Assembly: GCA_017643645.1 (NCBI GenBank)
Contig: JAEPNB010000012.1
Location: forward strand, 41,928 to 105,927
Direction: 5' to 3'
DNA: 64,000 nt
DNA from: Balneola sp.
Lineage (GTDB): Bacteria > Bacteroidota > Rhodothermia > Balneolales > Balneolaceae
Shown: piece after piece, positions 46,425 through 54,725 of the stretch
How the letters are laid out: every line of letters begins with the position of its first letter
Position numbering within the stretch: position 1 is the first letter of the stretch
Notes under the pieces: generated by a model
Database searches by the model: none
What the model was told of the DNA's origin: nothing
What the model saw: only the letters and a program-made list of their open reading frames with translations
Made by a program: the position numbers and the translations under genes

Positions 46425-46787
46425 ATGCGTGATTTTAAAAGTCTTTTAGTATGGCAAAAAAGCCATGAGTTAACGTTATCTGTCTATGAGCTTACCTCCG
46501 ATTTTCCAAGATCAGAGATTTACGGACTAACAAGCCAAATTCGAAGGTCTTCATCTTCTATCCCAACAAACATTGCTGAGGGATGCGGACGAACCAGTCA
46601 ATCTCAAATGGCTCATTTTTTAAATATTTCATTAGGCTCTGCATCAGAATTGAGATATCAAATAATTCTGGCCAGAGACCTAAACTATATTTCAAACAAA
46701 ATGTGTAAAGAACTATCTGTTTCTGTTGATGAAGTAATGAAGATGTTAACTTCGCTTCATCAACAAGTACAAAGAACTAACAGCTAA
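46425..46787 (+). CDS. Four-helix-bundle (S23/IVS-type) protein
   Basis: 120 residues from ATG at 46425; the open frame extends upstream to 46347 but that part reads through the repeat tract. Family motifs: FKSLLVWQKSHELTLSVYEL, the core TSQIRRSSSSIPTNIAEGCGR and FLNISLGSASELRYQIILA. It lies opposite to the transporter genes on either side, between adaptor (stop at 46808) and ATPase (start 46301). Its stop codon lies inside the right heptad tract, as is also true of the copy at 782-1162, although the two proteins are well diverged. Function unknown; there is no rRNA or retroelement here. Confidence 0.85.
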   Translation: MRDFKSLLVWQKSHELTLSVYELTSDFPRSEIYGLTSQIRRSSSSIPTNIAEGCGRTSQSQMAHFLNISLGSASELRYQIILARDLNYISNKMCKELSVSVDEVMKMLTSLHQQVQRTNS

Positions 46788-46813
46788 ATGCTGTCAGCTA
46801 ATAGCTGTTAATT
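46779..46813. repeat. Heptad-periodic tract, right end of S23-type element 2
   Basis: Units at 46779, 46786, 46793 and 46800 (aacagct, aaatgct, gtcagct, aatagct) continue to the adaptor stop codon at 46808-46810. AACAGCTA (46779-46786) pairs with TAGCTGTT (46802-46809). Confidence 0.6.
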
Positions 46814-48064
46814 CAATTCCAAAACCTCATTATCTCCAAAAGTGTCATAGCTTGATGTAATTACTTGATCGCCAGCCTCTAATCCCGACAACACTTCGTA
46901 ATACTCAGGGTTAAGACGACCCAATCGGATATTTTGCTTCACTGCCTGAGTGCCATCTTCATTCAATTTAAAAACCCAATTTCCTCCCGAGGTTTGATAA
47001 AAACCGCCTCTTGGGAGCAGCAGAGCATTTGAGGATTCTCCAAGTTCTAGCCGAATTCTTGCTGTTTGCCCTCTTCTTAATCCGGAGGGCGCCTCATTCA
47101 TGAATTCCATATCAACCTGAAATTGCCCATTATTGATAACCGGATAAACCTTCGTAATAACTAACTCATGGGTTTCGCCGGCGAAATTGAAAGAGCCTTC
47201 CAAACCGGTAGTAATTCTGGACAAATGAAACTCATCCACACCAACTCTGATCTTATAATTATCCAGGATGTCTACCTGACCAATTCTTTCGCCTCTGTTA
47301 ATTGATTGACCTTGCTGTAATTCTACAGTGGTAAGTTGTCCGTTAATTGGGGCAGTCACGATCAGGTTTTCCAAAATAGCCTGAACTCCATCCAGACTTC
47401 TGAACATTCGTTTTTCAGATTCATCAAGTTGTCTTAGTTGTGATCTTGTTTGAACTGAATCACGTTTAAAGGATTCTGAACTTATTTCATATCTCTTTTT
47501 TTGGTACTCATAATTTTCTTTAGCCTGTTGAAACTCCTGTTCCGAAGTGAGGTTTTTCTCATACAAAGACTTTTGTCTTTCATATTCAGGCTTAGCAAGG
47601 TTCAATTGATTTTCTACACTGATCAATTGTTCTTTCAACCGAAGGTTATTCTGTTCCAGATTCAAACGGGAATTTCTGACGTTGTTGATCTGATCATAAA
47701 GACTTGCTTCCTGCTGAAGTACGCTTAGTTGAAGTGAAGAATTCGTTAAAACAGCAATGGTGTCACCTCTTTCTACAGTGGTTCCGGATTCCAGATTAAC
47801 CGATTTGATTACACCGCCTTCCAGCGCATCCAGAAAAATGGTACGAATTGGTTGAACAGTTCCAGAGACCTGAATAAACTCCTGAAACGAATTTTCAGCG
47901 ACAGTAGAAATAGTCAGCTTTTCTTTTTCAACATTGAGTGTGGATCTGAAATCCATATAAACAAAGCTGTAGATAGTAAATCCAATGAATGCTAAAACGA
48001 TAACAATTAGACCAATCCTTTTAGGCGTCCATTTTTTCTTTTCAATTTTCTTGTCCATTCCCAT
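46808..48064 (-). CDS. HlyD/MacA-type periplasmic adaptor protein
   Basis: 418 residues. A cytoplasmic Lys-rich start, one membrane helix (about 17-36, IGLIVIVLAFIGFTIYSFVY), then the adaptor plan: a lipoyl half (SGTVQPIRTIFLDALEGGVIKSVNLESGTTVERGDTI), a long coiled-coil hairpin (about 115-225), the other lipoyl half (ENLIVTAPINGQLTTVELQQGQSINRGERIGQV), and a C-terminal barrel and membrane-proximal domain (LRRGQTARIRLELG to ALLLPRGGFYQTSGGNWVF). It would bridge the inner-membrane permeases to an outer-membrane channel; no TolC homologue is encoded in the window. First gene of the transporter run, preceded by a sigma-54-like promoter. Confidence 0.92.
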   Translation of the reverse strand: MGMDKKIEKKKWTPKRIGLIVIVLAFIGFTIYSFVYMDFRSTLNVEKEKLTISTVAENSFQEFIQVSGTVQPIRTIFLDALEGGVIKSVNLESGTTVERGDTIAVLTNSSLQLSVLQQEASLYDQINNVRNSRLNLEQNNLRLKEQLISVENQLNLAKPEYERQKSLYEKNLTSEQEFQQAKENYEYQKKRYEISSESFKRDSVQTRSQLRQLDESEKRMFRSLDGVQAILENLIVTAPINGQLTTVELQQGQSINRGERIGQVDILDNYKIRVGVDEFHLSRITTGLEGSFNFAGETHELVITKVYPVINNGQFQVDMEFMNEAPSGLRRGQTARIRLELGESSNALLLPRGGFYQTSGGNWVFKLNEDGTQAVKQNIRLGRLNPEYYEVLSGLEAGDQVITSSYDTFGDNEVLELN

Positions 48065-48115
48065 GGGCTGTTTTTAAACTCTTTTAAAGATGAATGTTTT
48101 TCTTTCCTTTATAAT

Positions 48116-48132
48116 GTCAACTACTGTGCCAA
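48116..48132 (-). promoter_or_regulatory. Sigma-54-like promoter of the adaptor/ABC operon
   Basis: Minus-strand sequence TTGGCACAGTAGTTGAC fits the consensus TTGGCACRNNNNTTGCW with correct spacing between the GG and the -12 box; the only core mismatch is A for C in the -12 GC. A start site about 12 bp further would give a leader of roughly 40 bases before the adaptor ATG. The divergent gene encodes a sigma-54-dependent activator. Confidence 0.55.
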
Positions 48133-48136
48133 AGCA

Positions 48137-48152
48137 TCTGAAACTCTTCAGA
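48137..48152. promoter_or_regulatory. Short inverted repeat just upstream of the -24 element
   Basis: TCTGAA (48137-48142) and TTCAGA (48147-48152) form a 6-bp inverted repeat with a 4-bp gap, 5 bp upstream of the sigma-54-like element. It may be a regulator or IHF-type site; support is only by position. Confidence 0.3.
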
Positions 48153-48205
48153 TCAGTGTTTTTGAGGCTTTAGTAGGATTTTACTGTTCATTTTGATACA
48201 CTTAC

Positions 48206-48221
48206 TGTTCGATATCGAACA
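48206..48221. promoter_or_regulatory. Perfect 16-bp palindrome, candidate enhancer site for the NtrC-type regulator
   Basis: TGTTCGATATCGAACA reads the same on both strands. It lies about 75 bp upstream of the -24 element of the adaptor promoter and 106 bp upstream of the response-regulator start codon, the usual range for an NtrC-family binding site. A half-match (ACTGTTCA) occurs 20 bp away at 48183-48190. Confidence 0.5.
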
Positions 48222-48326
48222 CCTGAATTTTTTGGCTATTCACTTTATATAAACCGGAACCGATTTTATGAATAGAAATCATTTAGGTACAGTATTTGAT
48301 AAAAGGATGTGAACTAACAAATTGAT

Positions 48327-49703
48327 ATGACCTCCAAAAAAGGAAAGATCTTAGTAGTAGATGATGATGCCGATGTGTTGCAGGCAGCACGTTTGTTTTT
48401 GAAGCAACATGTGAAATCCATAGAAACTGAAAAGGATCCTAATTCTATTCCAACACTTCTGAAAAACAACAGATATGATCTGATCTTGTTAGATATGAAT
48501 TTTACGGAAGATGTGAGTAGCGGAAAAGAGGGTTTCTTTTGGCTACAAAAGATTCTGGAAATAGATCCTTCCATAGCAGTAATTCTTATAACAGCATATG
48601 GAGATATTGATAAAGCGGTACAAGCCGTAAAAGCAGGGGCCACCGATTTTGTATTAAAGCCCTGGAAGAATGAAAAGCTGCTCACAACCGTGATGTCAGC
48701 AATGCAACTCACGGATTCAAAAAGAGAAGTAGCTGAACTGAAGGAGACACAAAAGCAGATCAACAGTGACATAGATCATCACTATAAGGATATCATTGGT
48801 CGAAGTCCTGCAATGCTGAATGTATTCAACACTATTGAAAAAGTAGCTGCAACTGATGCCAATGTTTTAATTCTTGGAGAAAACGGAACCGGGAAGGAGA
48901 TGATCGCCAGAGCACTTCACAGAAGATCAGCACGCCATGAAAGTGTGTTTATGAATGTGGATATGGGAGCAATCTCAGAATCTCTATTTGAAAGTGAATT
49001 GTTCGGTTACGTGAAAGGAGCATTTACAGATGCTAAAGAAGACAAAGCCGGAAGGTTTGAACTTGCCAACGGAGGAACTTTATTTCTGGACGAGATCGGA
49101 AATCTTCCGGTACCACTTCAGTCTAAACTGCTTACCGTGTTACAAAACCGAAAGGTAAATAGGGTTGGTTCCGCAAAATCAAAAGAAATTGATATACGAT
49201 TAGTATGTGCCACAAATCAGTCTTTAAAGGAAATGGTTGCCGATTCTACTTTCCGCCAAGATCTTTTATTCAGGATCAACACCATAGAAATCCAACTACC
49301 TCCTCTAAGAGATCGGATTGAAGACATTGAAGCATTAACAGATCATTTCATAAAACTGTATTCAAAAAAGTATAAGAAAGAAGTAAGTGGATGCTCAAAA
49401 GAAACCATAAAAAAGCTGGAGAAACACAGTTGGCCGGGAAATGTGCGGGAACTTCAGCATGCTACTGAACGTGCTGTGATTATGAGTGAATCAACAATAC
49501 TGCAACCTTCCGATTTTCTTTTAACTCAGGAAATAAGCGATACCGAACAAGTTGTTTTTGAGGATTACAATCTGGAAGAAGTTGAAAAAATGGTTCTTCG
49601 TAAAGCACTAAAGAAACATGAAGGCAACATCTCTAAGGCAGCAGATGAACTCGGTCTGACAAGAGCGTCACTTTACAGAAGGATGGATAAATATGGACTT
49701 TAA
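48327..49703 (+). CDS. NtrC-family sigma-54-dependent response regulator
   Basis: 458 residues. Receiver domain (about 7-122): acidic pocket VVDDDADV, phosphorylated Asp56 in LILLDMNF, Thr89 and Lys111. AAA+ domain (about 155-390): Walker A GENGTGKE (184-191), the sigma-54 contact loop GAFTDA (231-236; GAFTGA is the usual form), Walker B LFLDEIGNL and the arginine-rich sensor region. C-terminal Fis-type helix-turn-helix (about 415-458, GNISKAADELGLTRASLYRRMDKYGL). Phosphorylation should activate transcription from a -24/-12 promoter by ATP hydrolysis. The divergent transporter run with a sigma-54-like promoter is the likely target. The kinase gene follows by 11 bp. Confidence 0.95.
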   Translation: MTSKKGKILVVDDDADVLQAARLFLKQHVKSIETEKDPNSIPTLLKNNRYDLILLDMNFTEDVSSGKEGFFWLQKILEIDPSIAVILITAYGDIDKAVQAVKAGATDFVLKPWKNEKLLTTVMSAMQLTDSKREVAELKETQKQINSDIDHHYKDIIGRSPAMLNVFNTIEKVAATDANVLILGENGTGKEMIARALHRRSARHESVFMNVDMGAISESLFESELFGYVKGAFTDAKEDKAGRFELANGGTLFLDEIGNLPVPLQSKLLTVLQNRKVNRVGSAKSKEIDIRLVCATNQSLKEMVADSTFRQDLLFRINTIEIQLPPLRDRIEDIEALTDHFIKLYSKKYKKEVSGCSKETIKKLEKHSWPGNVRELQHATERAVIMSESTILQPSDFLLTQEISDTEQVVFEDYNLEEVEKMVLRKALKKHEGNISKAADELGLTRASLYRRMDKYGL

Positions 49704-49714
49704 AGAGATTCATA

Positions 49715-51079
49715 ATGCTTAGAAGTCTGAGAGTAGGAATTATTTTTAGAGTATTATTTCTGTTTATAGTTCTTTTGGTTGGAGCTTATATAGCATTAAA
49801 CACCCAATACTATGTGAGTTTAGCGCTGATAGCTGTAGTAGTTGTACTTCAGGTTGTAAATCTTATCAGATATGTTGAGATAACAAATAAAAACCTCACT
49901 CGATTTTTTGAGGCTATTAGTTATAATGATTTCTCACAGTCTTTTTCCAATAAAGGATATGGAGAATCATTGGAAGCACTGAACTCTGTATTCAATAATA
50001 TCATAGAAAAATTTAATCGGGAAAGAGCCAAAGGAGAGGAGAGCTATCAATATCTGGAAACGGTTGTTCAGCATATCGGGATAGGATTATTTTCTTTCAA
50101 TAAGGATGGTGAAATAGAATTATTCAATACGGCTGCAAAGAAAATATTAGGGACAGCAGTATTAAGAAATGTATCTCAACTTAAAAAAATCAGTGAGCCT
50201 TTATATGAAGCAGTTCAGGATCTGAAAGGCGGAGCCAGAACTTTGGTGAGAACGTCCATAAAAAACAGAGAATCTCAGATCGCTATTTTTGCTACCGAGT
50301 TCAGAGTAAAAGGGGACCTTTATAAGATCATTTCTTTAAGTAACATTTCATCAGAACTGGAAGAAAAAGAAATGGAAGCCTGGCAAAACTTAACTCAGGT
50401 TTTAGCCCATGAAATCATGAATTCCATTACACCAATTGCTTCACTATCTGATACAGTAAACTCAATGTTAGCGGGTAATTTATTGGGCGAAGAAAGCAAC
50501 AAGGATATATCGGAAGAAACAATGGAAGATGTAAAGGAAGCACTTCAGACGATCAACAAAAGAAGCTTAGGTTTAATGCGGTTTGTGGATTCGTACCGTA
50601 ACATAACCCAGATTCCAAGTCCTGATTTTGAGGTTGTACTTATTAAAGAAATCGTTGACAGAGTTAAAAATTTAATGAAAGGGGAAGCTCTTTCAAGATC
50701 CATAACGGTTGAAACTGAATTTGAATCCGACTCTATTGAAGTAGTTGCTGACAGCCAGTTGATAGAACAATCTTTGATCAACGTTGTAAAAAATGCATTC
50801 AAGGTTCTGAAAAACAGTCAGGATCCGAAAGTGATCTTAAAAGGCGGTATTGATGAATCAGGACATGCTTTTATAGATGTTCAGGACAATGGGCCGGGCA
50901 TCAAGGAATCATCAGCAGAGAAAATTTTTGTTCCATTCTATACAACAAGTAAGAACTCTCCGGAAGGGGGATCAGGAATCGGGTTGAGTTTATCCAGACA
51001 AATTATGAGACTGCACAATGGAAGTTTGTATCTGCTGGAGTCAGAAAAAGGAAAGACAGTGTTTAGATTAAGATTTTAA
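49715..51079 (+). CDS. NtrY-like sensor histidine kinase
   Basis: 454 residues. Two membrane helices (about 8-27 and 33-52) with almost no periplasmic loop, then a HAMP/PAS-like region (about 60-210, YQYLETVVQHIGIGLFSFNKDGEIELFN), the phospho-accepting H-box LAHEIMNSITPIASL (His232), and an ATP-binding domain with N-box LINVVKNAF, DNGPGI and GGSGIGLSLSRQI. The lack of a periplasmic domain suggests it senses membrane or cytoplasmic signals, for example envelope stress (inference). It is co-transcribed with the response regulator. Its stop codon overlaps the convergent TonB-dependent receptor gene by 4 bp. Confidence 0.93.
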   Translation: MLRSLRVGIIFRVLFLFIVLLVGAYIALNTQYYVSLALIAVVVVLQVVNLIRYVEITNKNLTRFFEAISYNDFSQSFSNKGYGESLEALNSVFNNIIEKFNRERAKGEESYQYLETVVQHIGIGLFSFNKDGEIELFNTAAKKILGTAVLRNVSQLKKISEPLYEAVQDLKGGARTLVRTSIKNRESQIAIFATEFRVKGDLYKIISLSNISSELEEKEMEAWQNLTQVLAHEIMNSITPIASLSDTVNSMLAGNLLGEESNKDISEETMEDVKEALQTINKRSLGLMRFVDSYRNITQIPSPDFEVVLIKEIVDRVKNLMKGEALSRSITVETEFESDSIEVVADSQLIEQSLINVVKNAFKVLKNSQDPKVILKGGIDESGHAFIDVQDNGPGIKESSAEKIFVPFYTTSKNSPEGGSGIGLSLSRQIMRLHNGSLYLLESEKGKTVFRLRF

Positions 51080-53685
51080 AAATAGAGCTTTATTCTGAAA
51101 CTAGGTTGAATACCCAGATCATAAACGGTAGTCAAACCGGGGATAATTCGGTTATTATTTGTACTTCTGCCTGCTTTAAAATCAGAATACCAGGGGTTTT
51201 GAGTATTTAACAGGTTATAAACAGAAAATAAGAATTCAGCTTTTTCTGTATTTCCGGTACTGAGAATATATTTAAGAGAAACATCCAGTCTGGAGTAATC
51301 CCCTATTCTGGTTTCTGTTTGTTCATCTCTTGAAAGCACGTTATTCGGCGTCCCCGTTGCAAAATTCCATGAGGCATAAAAACTCAGTCCATTTGCTAGA
51401 TCTAAATCACCAATCAAAGAAAACTGATGTGTCCTGTCATAAGAAGGATGAAAAGGTTTGCCGTCATTGATCAGTAAATTCTCAAGTTCAGTAGAAGCCA
51501 GGGTGTAGGTAGATGAAAGGCTGAATTGATTAAATCTTTTCTTCAGGAGAAATTCAATACCCTTACCAACTCCGGTATTATTGAAAAGGAATGGGCTTGT
51601 ATCATCTTCATCAAAAAAAGATGAAATAAAATGATCGGCTAAACTGTGAATTCGCAGATTATCAAAAAGTTTATAATAGCCTTCAACCTGTAAGAAAAGT
51701 GAATTTGAAGGTCGTAATCTTATATTTGAAGTAAAATAACTTACTGAAGAAGGAGGTTGCTCGTTGTTAGTCATAACCCAAAAATCAGTGCTGTTTACAG
51801 TCAAAAAATCTAATTGGTGTAAGAACTGATAGTTTTTGCTATAGCCTAGTCCAAATGAAACTGCTGATTCCGGTAAGAACTGTGCTTTAATTCTTGGAGA
51901 CCATTTTAAATATTTTCCGTTGCTGAAGTAGTATAGTCTGCTTCCTAAACTTACATGAGCTTCAGTAGAGTTTGCAAAATCAAACTGACTGAACAGGTCC
52001 AGTAACTGACTTGTTCTTCTGCTTCGGAAGGATTGGTTACGCGGACTTAATTCAGTATATAGCACTTCAAAATCGCTGTAAGTGACCCCAAAATCTAATT
52101 CAAAGTATTCAAAAGATTTGTTGAATCTCTGATTTATCTGAAATTCATGTAGCTCATTTTCTAAGTTGAATGGTAAGATCTCAATAGTTGCGTTTTGATT
52201 GTTATTATCGTTCTCAGTCCTTCGGAAGTCGTTATCTTCTTTCAGATAGTTTGAATAATAATCGCTGAAGCCTATGCTACTTTCAGAATTTATATCATTT
52301 TGAAGTTGAGTGTTATAAGCCAGCTTAACCATTATACTCGACCACTCATTATTGGTATTGAATTTTTCCGTTTGTTGCTGAAATCGGCGATCATAGGATT
52401 GATTTGCTTCATCCTTTCCGAAATACATACTTGCAATCAATTGTGAACCCGAAGTAGTTTCAAAATACAGTTTGCCATGTAAGTCGTAGAAAAAAGCATT
52501 TCCGCTTACATTTTGTACACTCCGATCTACAAATTTGCGGACAGTATCACTTTGAAAGTCATAATTGCGATCTATATCCAGCCCGTATCTTATGATTCCC
52601 TGATTGTTAAACCAGTTTAGATCATCGATGTAAGAATGGCGACCTGAAAACAGGAAACTGGATTTTCCCAAAACAACGGGCCCTTCCAAAGTGGCGCTTA
52701 AGGCAGTGTTACTGAGCCCAATAGAACTTTCATAATTTTGCAGGTTACCGGTTTTGGTTAAAAAGGTAAGTGTTCCACCAAGCGGGGCTCGAAATTGAGC
52801 CGGGGTAACATCATAAAAGAAACCACTGGTTCTGAGTACATCTCCATTAAGGCCGTCCAGCAACCCGAATAAATGGCTTTGGTTATAAAGTGTGATGCCA
52901 TCCAGCAATACCCGGAAGCCGTCTGATGAACTTCCTCTGACATTTAAACCGTCCTGGATGGCCGGCCCCGCAAGTACCGAGGGAAGCGATTGCAAAGCTT
53001 TTGCAGAGTTGTTGTCTCCCAACGGACTAAAAGATCCGGCTTCAATTAAACTACTGAATACAGTATCTGATGGACTGAATAAAGCGTTTCCATTAACTAT
53101 GATCTCGCTGCCCCCATAAAGTTTTGGTTGCAATCTTACAGCAATATCACTTAATTCAGATTTTGAAGAGACGTCGAAATCAACCCGTTTTGATTCGTAT
53201 CCTACAAAGGAGAATAAAAGAGGAATCGATGATCCGGAGGAATTTATGCGGGCATGAAAGGTGCCTGAAGTTGAGGATGCTACTCCCGTAATTTCACCAT
53301 TTTCGAACCAGGATATGGTAGAGTATGGCAGTCGGTCTCCGGTTTTAGCATCTACTACATATCCTGATATAACAGATTCTTGCTTGTTTTGTTTATTTCC
53401 GGTTTTGAAAAGTAAGGCTTGGTTTCTTTCAGAGTTTACATGAAGCCCTATATTAAATTCCAGAAGTTGAGATCTGAGATCTTCATAAAGAGTGGGGGAC
53501 TCAGAAGAAACGGTAACATTTATATTGCTCACGAGTGCTTCCCGGTACAGAAATCTCATGTCTGAAGTCTGTTCAATAGAACTGATCAATTCTAACAAAG
53601 TTTTTGGAGAAGAATTCTGTGCAAAACTTTGGTTTACAGTTCCTGCCCAGAAAATAAAGAAAGCTATTTTTAAAAAGGTTTTCAT
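51076..53685 (-). CDS. TonB-dependent receptor with N-terminal secretin/TonB signalling-type domain
   Basis: 869 residues. Signal peptide (FLKIAFFIFWAGTVNQSFAQ); an STN-type domain (about 25-95, LLELISSIEQTSDMRFLYREAL); a carboxypeptidase-regulatory-like beta-sandwich (about 103-190, VISGYVVDAKTGDRLPYSTISW); a plug (about 200-320, with LNVRGSSSDGFRVLLDGITLYNQSHLFG); and a long outer-membrane barrel ending in FRIKLYF. This is a transducer-type receptor: the STN domain in the periplasm would contact the FecR-like protein encoded 6 bp upstream. The ligand cannot be read from the sequence; no SusD-like partner is present, so siderophore, metal or peptide are as likely as glycan. Confidence 0.9.
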   Translation of the reverse strand: MKTFLKIAFFIFWAGTVNQSFAQNSSPKTLLELISSIEQTSDMRFLYREALVSNINVTVSSESPTLYEDLRSQLLEFNIGLHVNSERNQALLFKTGNKQNKQESVISGYVVDAKTGDRLPYSTISWFENGEITGVASSTSGTFHARINSSGSSIPLLFSFVGYESKRVDFDVSSKSELSDIAVRLQPKLYGGSEIIVNGNALFSPSDTVFSSLIEAGSFSPLGDNNSAKALQSLPSVLAGPAIQDGLNVRGSSSDGFRVLLDGITLYNQSHLFGLLDGLNGDVLRTSGFFYDVTPAQFRAPLGGTLTFLTKTGNLQNYESSIGLSNTALSATLEGPVVLGKSSFLFSGRHSYIDDLNWFNNQGIIRYGLDIDRNYDFQSDTVRKFVDRSVQNVSGNAFFYDLHGKLYFETTSGSQLIASMYFGKDEANQSYDRRFQQQTEKFNTNNEWSSIMVKLAYNTQLQNDINSESSIGFSDYYSNYLKEDNDFRRTENDNNNQNATIEILPFNLENELHEFQINQRFNKSFEYFELDFGVTYSDFEVLYTELSPRNQSFRSRRTSQLLDLFSQFDFANSTEAHVSLGSRLYYFSNGKYLKWSPRIKAQFLPESAVSFGLGYSKNYQFLHQLDFLTVNSTDFWVMTNNEQPPSSVSYFTSNIRLRPSNSLFLQVEGYYKLFDNLRIHSLADHFISSFFDEDDTSPFLFNNTGVGKGIEFLLKKRFNQFSLSSTYTLASTELENLLINDGKPFHPSYDRTHQFSLIGDLDLANGLSFYASWNFATGTPNNVLSRDEQTETRIGDYSRLDVSLKYILSTGNTEKAEFLFSVYNLLNTQNPWYSDFKAGRSTNNNRIIPGLTTVYDLGIQPSFRIKLYF

Positions 53686-53691
53686 GAAACC

Positions 53692-54663
53692 TTAATTTAA
53701 AGGAATAAACGTAAATCTATTTGAATTTACTTCTCTGAAAGTTCCGCCTAAAATTATACCCAGGTCATTGAGTGTAGTGGAAAGTTCATCTAATGCAATA
53801 GTACCGGATATAGGTTCTGATGTATTTTGCATACCGGAAATATCAATGGTTACTTGGAAGTGATGTTCAAGTTCGTTTATAACCTGTGAAACAGGGGTGC
53901 TTTTTAAAACAATTTCGTTATTCAGCCAGTCCTTAAATTCTTCTGCGTCTGCAGGGGATGCATTGCTTAATAAGTTCTGAGATATAGTAGCTTTTTCACC
54001 CGGTTTCAGAATTACGGAATTTTGATGGAGATCTTCGAGTCTCACACTTCCTTCTTCAAGAAATACTTTTGTCTCATTTCCCCATGTGCTCAGATTAAAT
54101 TGCGTTCCCAATACGGTAACAATTCCATTATCTGAAGTAACTGAAAAAGGTTTGTTGGCGTCTTTAGCAACTACAAAAAAGGCTTCTCCTTCAAGTTCAT
54201 AGGATCTCTTAGAATCTGATAATTCGATTTCGTAGAGAGATGAATTCGGACGCAGCGACACTTGAGACCCATCTGCTAATATTACAGATTCAATGGCATT
54301 TCCACTTTGAGCAACTAAAACCGGATTATCTAAATTTGTGAACCAAAAAATTCCAAGGAAAGCTGCGAGCAATACAGTAGCTGCTGTTGCCCAAGTCCAT
54401 GTATTAGTTTTTCGGGTTGAAAGTGATGTGATTCTGGCTTTCTTTTGTGGTTTTGTTTCTGAAAACACTTTATCCCATATTTCAGAAGATTCTGAACTTA
54501 AAGCGTCAATCTGATCATGTTCTTTATTTTGATAAGCTAAAAGAGATTGAATCAGTGGGTCCTGAATACTTGAAAATCCTTCACCCGATTGTAACGCAGA
54601 ATCCAACTGTTTAGCCAGCAGCAGGTCTTGATCGTTCTCAGGTAAAAGGTCTTTAGTTTCCAT
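53692..54663 (-). CDS. FecR-family anti-sigma factor
   Basis: 323 residues. The N-terminal cytoplasmic part (about 1-85) contains a short anti-sigma-like region; one membrane helix (about 92-112, ATAATVLLAAFLGIFWF); then the periplasmic FecR domain (SVILADGSQVSLRPNSSLYEI, FFVVAKDANKPFSVTSDNGIVTVLGTQFNLS) and a C-terminal STN-like DUF4974-type domain (VLKSTPVSQVINELEHHFQVTIDIS). It should hold the sigma factor encoded two genes upstream and release it when the TonB receptor is loaded. A terminator-like hairpin lies between this gene and the lipoprotein gene before it. Confidence 0.92.
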   Translation of the reverse strand: METKDLLPENDQDLLLAKQLDSALQSGEGFSSIQDPLIQSLLAYQNKEHDQIDALSSESSEIWDKVFSETKPQKKARITSLSTRKTNTWTWATAATVLLAAFLGIFWFTNLDNPVLVAQSGNAIESVILADGSQVSLRPNSSLYEIELSDSKRSYELEGEAFFVVAKDANKPFSVTSDNGIVTVLGTQFNLSTWGNETKVFLEEGSVRLEDLHQNSVILKPGEKATISQNLLSNASPADAEEFKDWLNNEIVLKSTPVSQVINELEHHFQVTIDISGMQNTSEPISGTIALDELSTTLNDLGIILGGTFREVNSNRFTFIPLN

Positions 54664-54665
54664 GA

Positions 54666-54712
54666 TTCTAATATAAAAGAACTGCAGGTTAAATTATCAA
54701 CCCGCAGTTCTT
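54666..54712 (-). terminator. Strong hairpin with T-rich tail between lipoprotein gene and fecR-like gene
   Basis: On the minus strand 54699-54712 pairs with 54677-54690 over 14 bp with one G-T pair, followed by TTTTATATT. It lies 14 bp after the lipoprotein stop codon and just before the FecR ATG, so it would terminate or attenuate transcription inside the operon. Confidence 0.7.
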
Positions 54713-54725
54713 GGTGGCTAGTAGT

